Below, piece by piece: positions 1 through 11,015 of a DNA stretch of 64,000 nucleotides. The position numbers were made by a program, and so were the translations under genes. The notes under the pieces were generated by a model. It was not told where the DNA came from, made no database searches, and was given only the letters and a program-made list of their open reading frames with translations. Every line of letters starts with the position of its first letter. The first letter of the stretch is position 1. The stretch is from Riptortus pedestris (taxonomy: Eukaryota; Arthropoda; Insecta; Hemiptera; Alydidae). The DNA is taken from assembly GCA_019009955.1 (NCBI GenBank), contig CM032229.1, forward strand, positions 149,207,001 to 149,271,000, given 5' to 3'.

Positions 1-700
1 TTAAACAAAAATATTACTCAACTTACTCCAAATGAGGAAGATGAGGAGAGTTTTTGGGTTTGGCAGGACTTATAAAAGCGAACAGTTGTTTTCAATGATG
101 AAATTTAATAAATAAAACATCGTACAAGGCTGACTGACGATAATTTTGGAAAATTCTTTTTGTCTTTGTACTAGTGGAATTAATCCAAAAATCGACGGAT
201 TTGTTTCCCAAATTCAAACTCATGTGTCTCATTGATTTCAGTGTCGCTATTAAACTGTCGCTGTTTATAATAATTCCTAATTTTACGATTTAATTATAAT
301 GTTGTAACTATTTTTTTTTATTTCATTTTGTTATTTTAATAAATTGTATTAAAATTACATTGTCGTATAATTTCATGTCTGATATCTATCGTAAAAAATT
401 TAGGAACACTACTTTAAAATGCACTACTTTTGAAAGCGACCCGCGAACGTATTTGCACATTAAACTTTCACCCGCAACATGTCAAAGGTTGCCCACACCT
501 GGTGTATATGATGGTTCATACTTGGCTAACTTATCTTAGTCTTTCTGTTTCTGTTGCAATCAGAAAATGAGTGATCGTTTATTATTGCACTCCTGGGACC
601 TTGCAGAGTTCATGTGGCAGACGACGGCCGGGGACGACCGTTTTATGCAGCTACAATGCGACATCGTACAGTTTTAGGCTAACTCTAATATATAACTACA
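1..700. other. AT-rich DNA, no gene seen
   Basis: This stretch contains T- and A-runs and no long reading frame. A slightly GC-richer patch near 600-650 was not recognised. It ends where the first Helitron begins. Confidence 0.5.
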
Positions 701-701
701 T

Positions 702-1966
702 TAGCTCAGATACCCGGCTTCGCCCGGGAATTGATTTGAGGCTGAATGGTGATGTTATTTTTTTTGGCAAGGCTTTACTTTGCACAATATTTTGACATTT
801 ACCCGTCCCAGTGTTTAGGGGTCAATACCCGTTGTTGGCATTTGTTAATAATAAAATTAATTTTTTATGTAAGTCTTCCCTGTCCTCCAAATTGTCATAT
901 TTCCCGTCTCCTGTGCATTATGCATAGATTTCAGTTTTTAAGGACAAAATATTAAGATAGATCTGAATTAATTTTTCCAGGTGAGGTACCTCATAGTTCA
1001 AATTGGAATGAATTATTGAGCATATCAATATTGCTACGAAAATTACTTGCTCCACACATCGACCAAACAACTTTTGTTATGTGTATGTTTGTCGAAAAAC
1101 AAATAGACAATGAAATATCCCGAATTTTTATTTCAGGCCTCCCTTATAACCCCCACTCCCGTTCGAACCTAAAAAATTTAATATAGCTTATAATCATGGA
1201 ATAATTAATGCTACTTGACTACCGAGTTTTTAAAGTTCGGTTTAATCGTTAGCGCTCAATGAAATAGTTGACTCCCGCTTGAGTTTATAGTGTATATCTC
1301 GTTTATACTTTGTTAAAAGACAAAAATGAAAATGTCAAAAGTTACTCTAAATATCAAAATAAAAAACTTTTGTTATGTGCATATTTGCCGAAACCACGAT
1401 AGGAAACGAAATATCACTATTTTTAATTTCAGGCCTCCCTTATAACCCCCACTCCTGCCCGTTCCTAGAAATGTTACTATGGCTTATTATAAGGAAGGCG
1501 TTAGTGCTAATACACATACCGAGTGTTTTATTTAGTTCGGTTGAGTCTTTTGTGTCAAATAAAATTGTTCACTTCCGCTATAGGATTTAGCGTATATCTC
1601 GTTTATAATTCGGTATACGAAAAAAGTGTATATAACAAAAATTTCTCCAAAGAAAAAAATTAACAACTTTTGTTCAGTGCATTTTTGCCGAAACCCCAAT
1701 AGGAAACGAAATATTGCTATTTTTAATTTCGGGCCTCCCTTATAACCCCCACTCCTGTTCGTCTCAAGCCTAAAGTCTAAGTTGGTTTAGTAGTAATATA
1801 CATATCATGTTTCATAAAATTCGGTTCAGCCGTTTATGCGTGAAAAGGTAACAAACAAACACACACGAAAGAAACCAAATGCAGTTATGGTGTCTATGAC
1901 ATGTGAAACGAAAAGTTATCGTGAAAATTTGCTAAAAAAAAATCAATGTACAGAAAGAGGTTACAA
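702..1966 (-). mobile_element. Non-autonomous Helitron, family A
   Basis: Read on the minus strand, the 3' end carries the hairpin CCCGGGCGAAGCCGGG followed by TATCTGAG and CTAA (CTAG in other copies). This is the canonical Helitron terminus. The interior holds two to three units of a repeat of about 298 bp, marked by the boxes GGCCTCCCTTATAACCCCCA and AACAACTTTTGTTATGTGCA. The other end (1836-1966) has the TTTG-type tract and the segment ending GAGGTTACAATT, then abuts (TA)n at 1967-2017. There is no Rep/helicase coding capacity, so it is non-autonomous. Its 5' TC terminus is not resolved. The frames here are repeat DNA. Confidence 0.8.
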
Positions 1967-1967
1967 T

Positions 1968-2017
<50 letters not shown>

Positions 2018-2019
<2 letters not shown>

Positions 2020-2150
2020 TTATTGGTCTCTAGCTGCCGTAAATTTTGTTTTTTTACCAATCTCTATATTTAAGGATTCCTTGTAAAAGAAAAGAGTTCG
2101 TAAATGGCTGAAATGGGGTCTTGAGATGGAGTGGGAGGGGGAAATCCAGA
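2018..2150 (+). repeat. Old HINE-like fragment
   Basis: The sequence AATGGCTGAAATGGGGTCTT followed by a G-rich box resembles the HINE interior module, but both termini are missing. It follows a (TA)n tract. Confidence 0.4.
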
Positions 2151-2230
2151 ATTATACTGACGTTGCCTTGTTCTTACTTATTGTTATCTCTTTTCTATTT
2201 CACTTAGTTATTTCACTTTGTTCTATAGAC

Positions 2231-2319
2231 GGTTGTACTCATGACGGAATTTTCGAAATCTTTCTTCAAATTTCCATCGATCCTACCCAGGAGATGACGA
2301 ACATGATGTCCGTTCAAAA

Positions 2320-2381
<62 letters not shown>

Positions 2382-2934
2382 CTGTTTACGCTCTAGCGGT
2401 CGCAATTTTTGTTTGATCGTTACCAAACTCGGAATTTAATCGTTTTATGTAAAAAGAAAGATCAAGTTCGTTAACGGCTGAAATCGGACCAGTGGAAGGG
2501 GGGGGTTTAAAGGGGAGGATTTTCGAAAATTCGAAATATCTCCGTTACTATACGTCGGACCGAAAAATTGTACAGAATCAATCTTAATGCAAATTAAATT
2601 TACTATAAATATTAATATATACATTTATTCTCTATCTTGAATATTAACCGAGATATTTGCATTTGTATTCTGCGTGTGGTCACCAGTAGGCTATGTTTGG
2701 ACTTTCCGCCGAGAGGTGTGGCGGCCGTTTCGATAACTATTCGTCCCTCGTGAATAGGTTTAGAGGTTAGGTTAACTGTTTTTTGGGCTAGAAACTACTG
2801 GGTTATAACGCCCTAAATAATGTTTTAGGTTTATAGGTTTCTTACTACTACAGTTGTTATTAGCCAGATTTCTCTATTGTAAAACTTCACGTGGGAAATC
2901 TGCTTAGTTTACGCAGCGCCTGCGTGACGGACTT
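2231..2934 (+). mobile_element. HINE (Helentron-like), 5' truncated
   Basis: Begins at GGTTGTACTCATGACGG, so it lacks the AGCAGATTTCCC start. It continues through ATGACGAACATGATGTCCG, (TA)n at 2324-2379, and the ACGCTCTAGCGGTCGCAATT and CTCCGTTACTATACGTCGG modules. It ends with GGGAAATCTGCTTAG, an ACGCAG/CTGCGT hairpin and GGACTT followed by T-run. Reading frames here are not genes. Confidence 0.8.
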
Positions 2935-3289
2935 TTTTTGAATTTGGAAAGGGCAAATCACCTTCCATGTGATGTCCATAAATAAATAAATAAACAAAAA
3001 AAAGTTATTAAGTCGGAGCGAAGTGAGATTCCTGGAATTGAAGTTCATTGCATTTTTTCTGAATTACTAATATTATATTTGCTGAGGTAATCGGTATTTC
3101 TAGTTTTAGCCTGTAGTGCACTACCGCACCTACTCATTTAAGATTAGCAATAACACAAGCTGACTTATTTCCAACATAAATATGACTTAATTTTTTCATC
3201 AATTAAGGGGCCACAAAAGAAAAATATCTCTATTGAAAAGTGTTTTAGCAAAATGATAGATGAAATGCATGTAATAGAATTGTTTTTTT

Positions 3290-3450
3290 TTTCTTATTTA
3301 TATTTTCTGGCGACAATATTAATCGAGACATTTGTATTCTTTGTTTTCAGGCTTCACGTGGCCCATCATTCCAACTCACACTATGAGAGAAATAGAGAAC
3401 AGGAATGATCTCGTCGGCATTGCATCAAGGGGCAAATCTGCTTAGTTATG
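3290..3450 (+). repeat. Degenerate HINE 3' fragment
   Basis: ATTAATCGAGACATTTGTATTC and later GGCAAATCTGCTTAGTTA are recognisable pieces of the HINE 3' half. They are separated by unrelated sequence. Confidence 0.45.
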
Positions 3451-3642
3451 CTTGCTTGAGATAGATTTATTTTTTAGATGTATATATTTCAATTCAGTAC
3501 AAAAGTACCGTGCCACCTCTAACATGATGTCATTTGTAAAAATAATCGAAATCCATGAATATTTTTATTGCGTGTTTATATTTATTATTAGTATTATATT
3601 ATGTATTTGGAAGACTTTTGAATCTCTAATTTGGTTGATTTT

Positions 3643-4204
3643 AGCAGATTTCCCTCAAGGGAGGAAGGGGGATTTAGAGGGGGGATTTTCGGAAATTCGA
3701 AATATCTCCGTTATTATGGATCGGATCGAAAAATTGTATAGAATCAATCGTATTGCACATTAAATTTACTATAAATGTTGTTGTATACACTTATTCTCTA
3801 TCTTGAATATTAACCGAGATATTTGCATTTTTATGAAGTCTGTGGTCGGGTGTTGTTCGGGTTAGTTCGGCCGTGCTCGGCTCTGGCGGAAGCTTCTAAG
3901 CTAACCTGTAGTTTCTTACCTTACCTAACCTTCGTTACTTTGTGAGATTTATGCAAATACGTTCTGGTCATCAGCCCCCCCCCCCTTCTTTAGTTCTTGG
4001 ACTACTAAAATTTGAGTTATTAAAATATAAATTATTCTTACAATTCAGAAGCCGTTTCAGTTAGGAGTTTATTAAAATTAACTGAAAGAGTTCCCGTTTG
4101 TATTTACTTATGGTGGTGTTGTGTTACCAGTATGCAGATTTCTCTATTGCTAAACTTCACATACAAAATCTGCTTAGTTTACGCAGCACCTGCGTGATGG
4201 ACTT
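3643..4204 (+). mobile_element. HINE with internal deletion
   Basis: Starts TTTT|AGCAGATTTCCCTCAAGGGA. It then jumps directly to the G-rich box and the CTCCGTTATTATGGATCGG module, so the 5' control segment and (TA)n are missing. It ends with the TACGCAGCACCTGCGTGATG hairpin, GACTTT. A run of 11 C at about 3977-3987 interrupts the interior. Confidence 0.75.
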
Positions 4205-4493
4205 TTAAATTAGTTATGTATCTATATATATTTGAAAGAGAAAATATTATACAACGACTGTTGTGTTTTATTTTTTTTTTTTTTGTTAATGTTAGGTCTC
4301 GAAGAAAAAGTCTGTATTATAAGCAATTTATAAGTGAAAACCCTATTTAAAGCCGACTACACCTTAAAAGAAATACTCGCTACTAAAATTGGAGAGCGTC
4401 AATGGTTTAACAAGATTGGTTCTATTACATTTTACGATCCGAGTAATAACACCGAAAATATTTAGAATTTTTAAATCCTTAGATAGGATAGGT

Positions 4494-4574
4494 GGGCATT
4501 GGAAGAAAATTTTCAAAAATCGCGTCATGAGTGCAATCTCAATAGCTGATTTCCCTTGAGGGAAATCTGCTAAA
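4494..4574 (-). mobile_element. HINE 5' end fragment
   Basis: On the minus strand this reads AGCAGATTTCCCTCAAGGGA, the CAGCTATTGAG region and then CATGACGCGATTTTTGA. Only the first ~80 bp of the element remain. Confidence 0.7.
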
Positions 4575-5490
4575 AATAAAATAAAAATCCTATTGTTACT
4601 AGAATGAATTGGGCCAATTTAGCACAGATCCGGCCGAACTTATTAAAAAAGTAATAGGTGTGTTAATAAGAGTTTATGTATAAAATTGAGCAGGCTATTT
4701 AACCCGTTGGCTACATACCTGTATGGCAGGAGATACATACACCCAGGGAATAGGGGTGGTGTTAAATTAATTGTGCCGCATTGCGAATGCGGTGCTCCCC
4801 CGAGGCTCCAGGGGAATTTCAGGCAATTCTTTCTTTATTCAGTCATGGATCTGCGCCCCCCTCCCCCTTCTCTATACATTTGGATAAATTAAATTTTTAA
4901 ATTGGAACCCCCAATTATATATCCCATGAACTAATCCTGCTGCCTCGTAAGCCTCAGGAGGATGTTTGACATTTTGAGCAGAATGTTGCACATTATTAAG
5001 GAATAAAGGATATTAAATGATTTTCAGATCTCAATACGACTTATTCTATTGATCCAACAAACAGTTCGATTTACTGTGCAATTGCAATGATTCAAATAGA
5101 CGTTCAGTTTATTTGTTGTAAAAATTAATTTTTGAGAACTGGTGATCTTTTAATATCCTTTTATTCACTGTCTAAGCTCTCAATGAGGAAAGCTATTATT
5201 AATGAATGGAATCCAGTTACTACATGGTTCAGGTGATGCATGGTGGCACACAAGGTGACTTGTTATAATGAATAAATTCACATAAAGTACACCATTTTAC
5301 ATCAACCGCTTTCTGGCCTTAGTCCATCTGCAAAATGATGGTTTAAAGGCTTGGAATAAGATTTTGATCGAAGTACGTGTGTGTGTTTGTTGAAGTAACT
5401 TAATACAAATATTTCTTTTCTAACTCGGAATCAATGACCGTCGACCATGTAGCCTTGATTTGCCTGTCATATGAATTTAATATATATATA
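4575..5490. other. No gene recognised; one small hairpin
   Basis: A GC-richer patch at 4690-4830 contains CCGCATTGCGAATGCGG, a 7-bp stem with a 3-nt loop, near a G/C-rich stretch. No coding region, RNA gene or known repeat was recognised. The stretch ends at the Tc1 insertion site, in a TA-rich run. Confidence 0.4.
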
Positions 5491-7130
5491 CAGTGCTGTG
5501 AAAAAGTCTTTGAACAAAGTAATTTTTTAAATAATCTAAGTTGGAAGAACAGAAAAAAAACAAAATTATTGTGAAACAAATATTTTATTTAATTAAAAAT
5601 ACCACCCATATAATATTGCAGTGAAAAAATATTTAATAACCATATAGCACAAACAAAAAATTAGTATCTAGTATGTCCTCCTTTATTTCTTTTGGCGCTC
5701 AGCAATCTATCTTTAACACTAGAAATTAAAGAGGCTATATAATCAGGGGAAATTTTTTCCCATTCTTCTTTTAGGATTCTCCACAGCTCTTCTAAAGAAT
5801 TTGGTTGCCTTTCAATTCTTTTTCTATCAAGTAATTCCCACAAATGCTCTATAAGATTAAAATCAGGACTCTGAGGTGGCCATTCCATACATTTTAACTG
5901 TCCTTGTTCTTCTTTTCTTGCCAAATAATCTTTGATAGTTCTGGCTGTATGCTTTGGATCATTGTCATGCTGCAAAACAAATCCTGGCCCTATAAGCCTC
6001 AACCCAGATGGTATTGCGTTAGATGTAAGAATACTGTGATATTTTTTAGCATCCATTTTCCCTTCTATTCTCACAAGATCTCCTACTCCATAGCCGGAGA
6101 AGCAACCCAACCCCAAACCATTTTAGAACCTCCTCCATGCTTCATAGTTGGATTTAAGTATTCTTCCAAATACTCCTCTCCTGGCCGCCTCACATACTGT
6201 CTTCTCCTAGAGCCAAACATTTCGAATTTTGATTCGTCGGCCCATAAAACTTTTTCCCAGTCCTCTTCGATCCAATTTTCATGTTCTTTTACAAACTTCA
6301 AACACTTTCCTTTATTTCCACGACGGAAAAATGTTTTTTTCTTAGCCACACATCCCCTAAGTCCAAAACTTATAAGTTTCCTTCTAACCAAAGAAGAAGA
6401 TACTTGTGTACCTGTGGCTTCAGCTATTTCTTGAGCAAGTTGTGTGCTATTCTTTTTGCGGTTGCGCAAAGATAACAACTTCAAATGTTTTTCTGCAGCA
6501 CGGTTTAACTTTCGGGGCCTACCAGAACGTTTTAAGTCCACCAATACATTTGCTGTTTTTAAATTTTTTAATAATATAGTGTATTCCTGAAATAGAACCT
6601 TTCACTTGACTTTGAATTTCACGAATAGTAAGGCCCTGCTGATACAAAATAATCACTTTCTGTCTATCAAGAAGATTAATTTTCGCCATTTCCTGAAAAT
6701 CAGTTAGTTTAAAGTACAGAAAAAAATAAGTTTATTAAGGAAAATTATTTTACACTATAAATTTTACTTACTGTTTGAAAAAACGCAGTATTCTATGAAT
6801 AAAAACGTTTTTTTTGTTTTCACAAATATGTTGTACCTTCCAACTGAACGTTTATACTGATTTCAAGAGAAAGAGATGATAATAATGTAAACATTAAGAT
6901 GATGTCAATAGAAAGGATTATAAAAAGAATTTAGAACCTAATAGTGACAATATTGACAAGCAGTTATAAATCCTTTTATCCACCACTGTACACATTTTTA
7001 CATTAGAAAGTTAAATGCACAATACATTTAGGACTCTTAGCAAAATAATAAGTAAAAAATTAAGTGCTAAAATGAAATTATTTAAATTATTCTCACAAGA
7101 ACAGTTTTGTTCAAAGACTTTTTCACAGCA

Positions 7131-7133
<3 letters not shown>
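5491..7133 (-). mobile_element. Tc1/mariner-superfamily element (Tc1-like)
   Basis: Terminal inverted repeats are visible at both ends. The left end starts CAGTGCTGTGAAAAAGTCTT at 5491, and the same sequence ends at 7133 on the opposite strand. The first 28 bp of the two ends match perfectly. A TA dinucleotide lies directly outside each end, as expected for the TA target duplication of this superfamily. Length is 1643 bp with one transposase gene on the minus strand. The element sits in TA-rich DNA, with a (TA)n tract directly right of it. The gene is frameshifted, so this copy cannot make transposase. The intact ends could still be recognised by a transposase made elsewhere. Confidence 0.93.
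5661..6689 (-). pseudogene. Tc1-like DDE transposase, frameshifted
   Basis: The intact ancestor would cut and paste the element at TA sites. The start is the ATG at 6687-6689 (MAKINLLDRQKVIIL...), giving a span of about 343 codons, normal for Tc1 transposases. The N-terminal helix-turn-helix segment (REIQSQVKGSISGIHYIIKK) is followed by a shift of frame at about 6555-6570 in an A/T-run. The next frame (down to about 6083) carries the GRPRK motif, the second helix-turn-helix and the first catalytic Asp in ADESKF. A second shift at about 6095-6115 looks like a 5-bp insertion in a G/T-rich run. The last frame holds the second Asp (HDNDPKHT) and the Glu (NLIEHLWE), and ends near the family-typical C-terminus. 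All three DDE residues are therefore present but split over three frames. Frames on the plus strand here are shadows. Confidence 0.92.

Positions 7134-7180
<47 letters not shown>
7132..7180. repeat. (TA)n microsatellite at Tc1 right end
   Basis: About 24 TA units begin at the target duplication of the Tc1-like element. Reading frames rich in Tyr-Ile across it are artefacts. Confidence 0.95.
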
Positions 7181-7184
<4 letters not shown>

Positions 7185-7639
7185 TTTAATTTATTTTTTA
7201 AAAGTTTAAATATCTACACTATTGTTTTGTTGCTCTTAAGCCATGAAAAAGGTGAATGTTTAAATATTCATTTCATTCTATTGGATGAACCATTACATTT
7301 ACTACATTAAGTGAAATACTAAAGCTTAATATATATAAACAAATGTGTAAAAGAAAAATACGTTAGTTTAAAAAAGAGAAAAAAAATTATATGTTCTTCA
7401 TAGTTTCATGGTCGCCAATAAAAAAACATTTTTTCCGCGCAAACTATATTCATACCACCCTACATGTTTTGAGGCTTCCATACCACCCCTTCAGGGGCAA
7501 TCCCTTTTCAAAAATTAATAACATCAATTTAAAAAAAATAACAACATTAATATAACACAACCCAATGAAAATTCTTTGTTAAATGCTGTATTAATAACTG
7601 TCTGATTACAGATGCTACTTACATTTCTGTTGTGTTCGT
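7181..7639. other. No gene recognised
   Basis: AT-rich DNA with a short GC-richer patch at 7440-7500 (near-repeated CATACCACCC). No support for coding or RNA genes. Confidence 0.4.
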
Positions 7640-8163
7640 CTCATTTGATGTTTGCCGACGTGCTATATAAGGGACGCAACCCGCCCCGAGTTAGTTTAGT
7701 ATGTTCTCAGCTTTCTTCATGTGACCAACAGTTCGTACAGGTGGCCACCCTTTTCTAGCCAGGGTGGGACTAAGGATTTTATTTAATGATTTCTGTCACT
7801 AAATGAATTCCTTTGCCCAGGTGGGAATCGAACTAACCATTCTAGATTTACCAGAAAAGAACAGTATGAAAAGAACAGTGTAGTGCCGTGTTTAAGTAAA
7901 GGACAGTACAGTGCCATAAACTTCAGTAGAAGATCAGTGCAGTGTCGTGTTTTTGTGAACTTCAGTCTTCGTGAGTGAGTTATTGGACTGTGCAATAGCA
8001 AGAAATCGAAGCTATCAATGCATACTGTGATTAGTAGTTAAGAATAAGTTACCAAGTGTGTAGTGCATTGTTAAATAAATTGTGCAGAGATAAAAACTTA
8101 AAGCTTGTGTGTTTAATTTTGCAGTCCAAAAGAACTCTAATTAACAACGTTTATTATATATAA
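7640..8163 (+). mobile_element. Solo LTR, 5' truncated, with SINE insert
   Basis: Matches, by eye, the reverse-strand copy at 32342-32966. The two share GATGTNTGCCGACG, a TATA box (CTATATAA, about 7662), short runs of ACAGTGCNGTGCCG-type repeats, an AATAAA signal (about 8073) and the end AAAAGAACTCTNATTAACA. This order fits a retrotransposon LTR (U3-R-U5). The 5' TG terminus and neighbouring internal sequence (primer site, gag-pol) are not seen, so it is read as a solo and partial LTR. A SINE fragment interrupts it at 7733-7852. Confidence 0.6.
7733..7852 (-). mobile_element. tRNA-derived SINE fragment
   Basis: On the minus strand it reads TAGTTCGATTCCCACCTGGG, resembling a B box, followed by the family body CCTTAGTCCCACCCTGGCTA and GAAAAGGGTGG. 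The A-box end and the (AAT)n tail are missing. It lies inside the LTR at 7640-8163. Confidence 0.6.
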
Positions 8164-8955
8164 AATCATGTACGGTACGATTACTTACAATCCCAGCCTG
8201 ATGGTTTGTGACTTTTTTGAAACGAATAGTAGTGGTTAGTAGTGAATCGTTACTTGTCTCACATCCCTTTGAATACTCAGTTCATGAGAAAATAAATCGT
8301 GTTTATATTGGAGAAACAATCGATCACGAAACAATGAAATAAATTGTTGACTAATTTCTTGAGTGATTCGTTAATGATTGACTAATTGATAATGATTAAA
8401 GTCAGGGGATGAATGTGGAAAGAATAAAGGTGATAAAGGGAATGAAAGGCTAGGGCGTATCTCTTGCCCGCAGCACCTTTATCTATGGCTCGCCGATTCA
8501 GCTCTTTCACTCCATCACATTCATTAAGGGGTGGTTTCTTAGCAACCACTTCAGGTGGATCATTGCCAACCTTAGAAACCAGAAATATGGTCAAAATCAA
8601 TTAAGTTTTGAAGAGAACAAATAACAGACATTATTTGTTCAAATAACTTTCTCTTTTCTTGCAAACTTAAAGTTCATATTTCTTAGGAACATCACATACA
8701 TCTGTTCATGTAAAGATGAGTCCTGAACTTTTGTAAGCCTTGCCAAACCTAATAACCGGGGCTTGTTTTTTTTTTCATCTTATATGTTTTCAGATACCCT
8801 ACATAAGAGTTTTCTATAGTAATAAGCAAGATCTGAAAATTGTGTTTGGTTGCTTTGCCATAAAGTTTTTTTTTTTTCTCCTCGTAGTATCTCTATGAGA
8901 AGTCATTTATTTGAGTACACGTTACATTTCCACATGGCATATTACATGTATGGTT
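8164..8955. other. No gene recognised
   Basis: AT-rich DNA with a 72-codon minus-strand frame (8382-8600) that resembles nothing recognised and has no flanking gene signals. T-runs occur at 8767 and 8867. Confidence 0.4.
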
Positions 8956-8959
8956 ATCT

Positions 8960-9496
8960 TATGCATAAAAATGAATGTCTGTATGTATGTCCTTTATAGA
9001 CTCGTAAAAGGCTGAACCGAATTTTATGAAACTTGGTATGTATATTACTACTAACTCAGGGTAGGTTTCTGGCTATATTAGTATTCTCTAAGACGAACAG
9101 GAGTGGGAGGCCTGAAACTAAAAATAGCGATATTTCGTCTCTTATAGGTTTTTCGGCAATTATGCACATAACAGTTGTTTATTTTGTTATTTAAAGTACC
9201 TTTTAAAATATGCACTTTTTCCGTATAACAAAGCATTATTGAGGTATACACGAAAAACTATAGAATGGCTATATGCTATATTAACATTTTTAGTAACAAA
9301 TAGGAGTGGGGGTTGTTAAGGAGGCATGAAATGAAAAATTGTCATATTTTTTTTCCTATTGTTTTGTTTTTTTGGCGAACGTGCACATTACAAAAGATGT
9401 TTAATTTGATATTTACAGTAATTTTTATAATATACATCTTTATCGTAATTTAGTATTTTAGTTGGTGGCGTAGCAACGCGCGCAGGGTACAGCTAG
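8960..9496 (+). mobile_element. Non-autonomous Helitron, family C
   Basis: The 3' terminus reads GCGTAGCAACGCGCGCAGGG, TACAG, CTAG at 9493-9496, then T. CTAG|T fits a Helitron end, although the hairpin is imperfect. The interior shares GGCTGAACCGAATTTTATGA and the AGGAGTGGG / GCGATATTTCGT boxes with family A. A related end in the opposite orientation is at 55396. The 5' boundary is uncertain. Confidence 0.7.
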
Positions 9497-9526
9497 TATT
9501 TAAATAAATTTTAAGTTTAAATTATT

Positions 9527-9605
9527 TACTAACGTCAACCTTTTGAAACAAAGGCTAATTGGGACGGGTTATCTACAGTTTACCACCCTTTTCTAGCAAG
9601 GTAGC
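9527..9605 (-). mobile_element. SINE 3' fragment
   Basis: AACGTCAACCTTTTG, GGCTAATTGGGACGGGTTAT and CACCCTTTTCTAGC match the tail half of the tRNA-derived SINE seen at 20981-21152. The tRNA-like head is absent. Confidence 0.6.
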
Positions 9606-9758
9606 GAAATCTGCTAAAAAAGTAATTAGAGTAAGCCGAAAAAATGATATTTATAATTATGACAGATGGTACCACAAGTAATTAATGTAAATAAAATTAT
9701 AAAGTAAAAATAAATCATAACGACGATAGTATGTGCGAAATATTTGACGATACGAAGG

Positions 9759-9768
<10 letters not shown>

Positions 9769-9800
<32 letters not shown>
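9769..9800. repeat. Poly(A) tract
   Basis: About 32 consecutive A residues precede the left copy of a ~120-bp duplication (9799-9917). Confidence 0.95.
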
Positions 9801-9801
<1 letters not shown>

Positions 9802-9917
9802 AGAATACGACTGAAATTCAAAAGTATCAATAATTCTATTGGATAATATCAAAGAGGATTTCTGAGTTTAGATACATTACTGAATTTGAAATAATTGAAA
9901 ATAGAATGAAATAAATA
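9799..9917 (+). repeat. Direct repeat, left copy
   Basis: CGACTGAAATTCAAAAGTAT through AATAGAATGAAATAAATA recurs at 10689-10805 with few differences. Both copies follow a poly(A) run, hinting at retroposed or slippage-amplified DNA. It was not recognised as a known family. Confidence 0.8.
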
Positions 9918-10605
9918 TTTTTTTAATATAGAATATCTTTGGCAAAGAAAGAATTTTTTTATTGTTATTACTTTCTATAGTATCTTTTAAATTATATTTA
10001 ATCATGAGTCATGTTTCCAGTTTGTAATTTAGAAAATTTTAGTTGTTCTCTTGTTTTGATGTAATAAAAATATACCTCTTTAGGTTATTCTATTATTTTT
10101 AAATAAGAGACATAAACTTGAGTCTTGGTTAGTCCATCTATCATGATGTTTGGAAATCATGTTGAAACATGGCTAAAAGTTATGAGGAATGCATATTTCC
10201 CAATGAAGAAATAGGTTTAAATCAAAATAAAAAATATTAATATGCCTATTAAAATTGATTATATGTAGGAATGTAAAAATGTTCCAAAACAGTCTGTAAG
10301 TAAACCAAAACATTAGATTATTTAATAAAAAAATATATAACACGAGATAGAAAAGTATGCTTAAACTCTTTAACCCACTACAAAATGTATTTAATCTATT
10401 AAGAAATATTCCAAGTTTCAAATGGATTAAAAATTTCATGTTTTAAGGATGCCTTTAAACACCAGACGAATCCTATAAAAAATGTTTTAGTATATTATAA
10501 AACACAAATATTTTTATCGCAATTATTGATCAAAAATTAATTTATGGCCTGAGATATTGTTTCTTGGGGGTGTGGGGAAGTTTGTCATCATTTATAAAGC
10601 ACGTC

Positions 10606-10654
10606 ACTCTTAATGTAATTAGGTTAATTACATTAAGAGTAATTAACCTAATTA
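10606..10654. repeat. Two overlapping perfect stem-loops
   Basis: Stem 1 pairs 10606-10621 with 10625-10640 (16 bp, loop GGT). Stem 2 pairs 10616-10631 with 10639-10654 (16 bp, 7-nt loop). They share bases and cannot form together. Confidence 0.85.
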
Positions 10655-10688
10655 TGTAAAACAGTATACGACTGAAAAAAAAAAAAAA

Positions 10689-10805
10689 AACAGTAAACGA
10701 CTGAAATTCAAAAGTATCAATAATTCTATTGGATAATATCAAAGACGATTTCTGAGTTTAGAAATATTACTGAATTTGAAATAATTGAAAATAGAATGAA
10801 ATAAA
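10689..10805 (+). repeat. Direct repeat, right copy
   Basis: Second copy of the 9799-9917 sequence. It is preceded by CAGTATACGACTGA, an A-run, and CAGTAAACGACTGA, so its head is duplicated around the A-run. Confidence 0.8.
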
Positions 10806-10937
10806 TAATGTTGGAATAGAAGTCGTTCTATGGAATTCAGAACTACGGATTCAGATGTAGACTAACTTACTGAGTTATATTGTTATTGTGTATGACAAAT
10901 GTGGGGGAATCCTCTCACATGTACATAGGTATACTAA

Positions 10938-11009
10938 GGCTCGGTGGTCTAGGGGTATGATTCTCGCTTAGGGTGCGAGAGGTCCCGGGTTCAAATCCCG
11001 GCCGAGCCC
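10938..11009 (+). tRNA. tRNA-Pro(AGG): tRNA-Pro (AGG)
   Basis: A 72-nt cloverleaf is complete. The 7-bp acceptor stem pairs GGCTCGG (10938-10944) with CCGAGCC (11002-11008), followed by discriminator C. The A box TGGTCTAGGGG lies at 10945-10955 and the B box GGTTCAAATCC at 10988-10998. The anticodon stem CTCGC/GCGAG closes the loop TTAGGGT, with anticodon AGG at 10970-10972, which reads CCU and, with inosine at position 34, other CCN proline codons. There is no intron and CCA is not encoded, as is normal for animal nuclear tRNA genes. A T6 stop for RNA polymerase III follows closely. No base that would break a stem was seen, so the gene looks functional. It is too well kept to be a SINE head, and no SINE body follows it. 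Confidence 0.96.
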
Positions 11010-11015
11010 GATATC

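Noticed and set aside
4782..4798. Bacterial-type terminator hairpin
   Set aside because: The 7-bp stem is not followed by a T-run, and the window is clearly eukaryotic.
5904..6475. Plus-strand frames of 176 and 64 codons
   Set aside because: They are shadows of the Tc1-like transposase on the minus strand.
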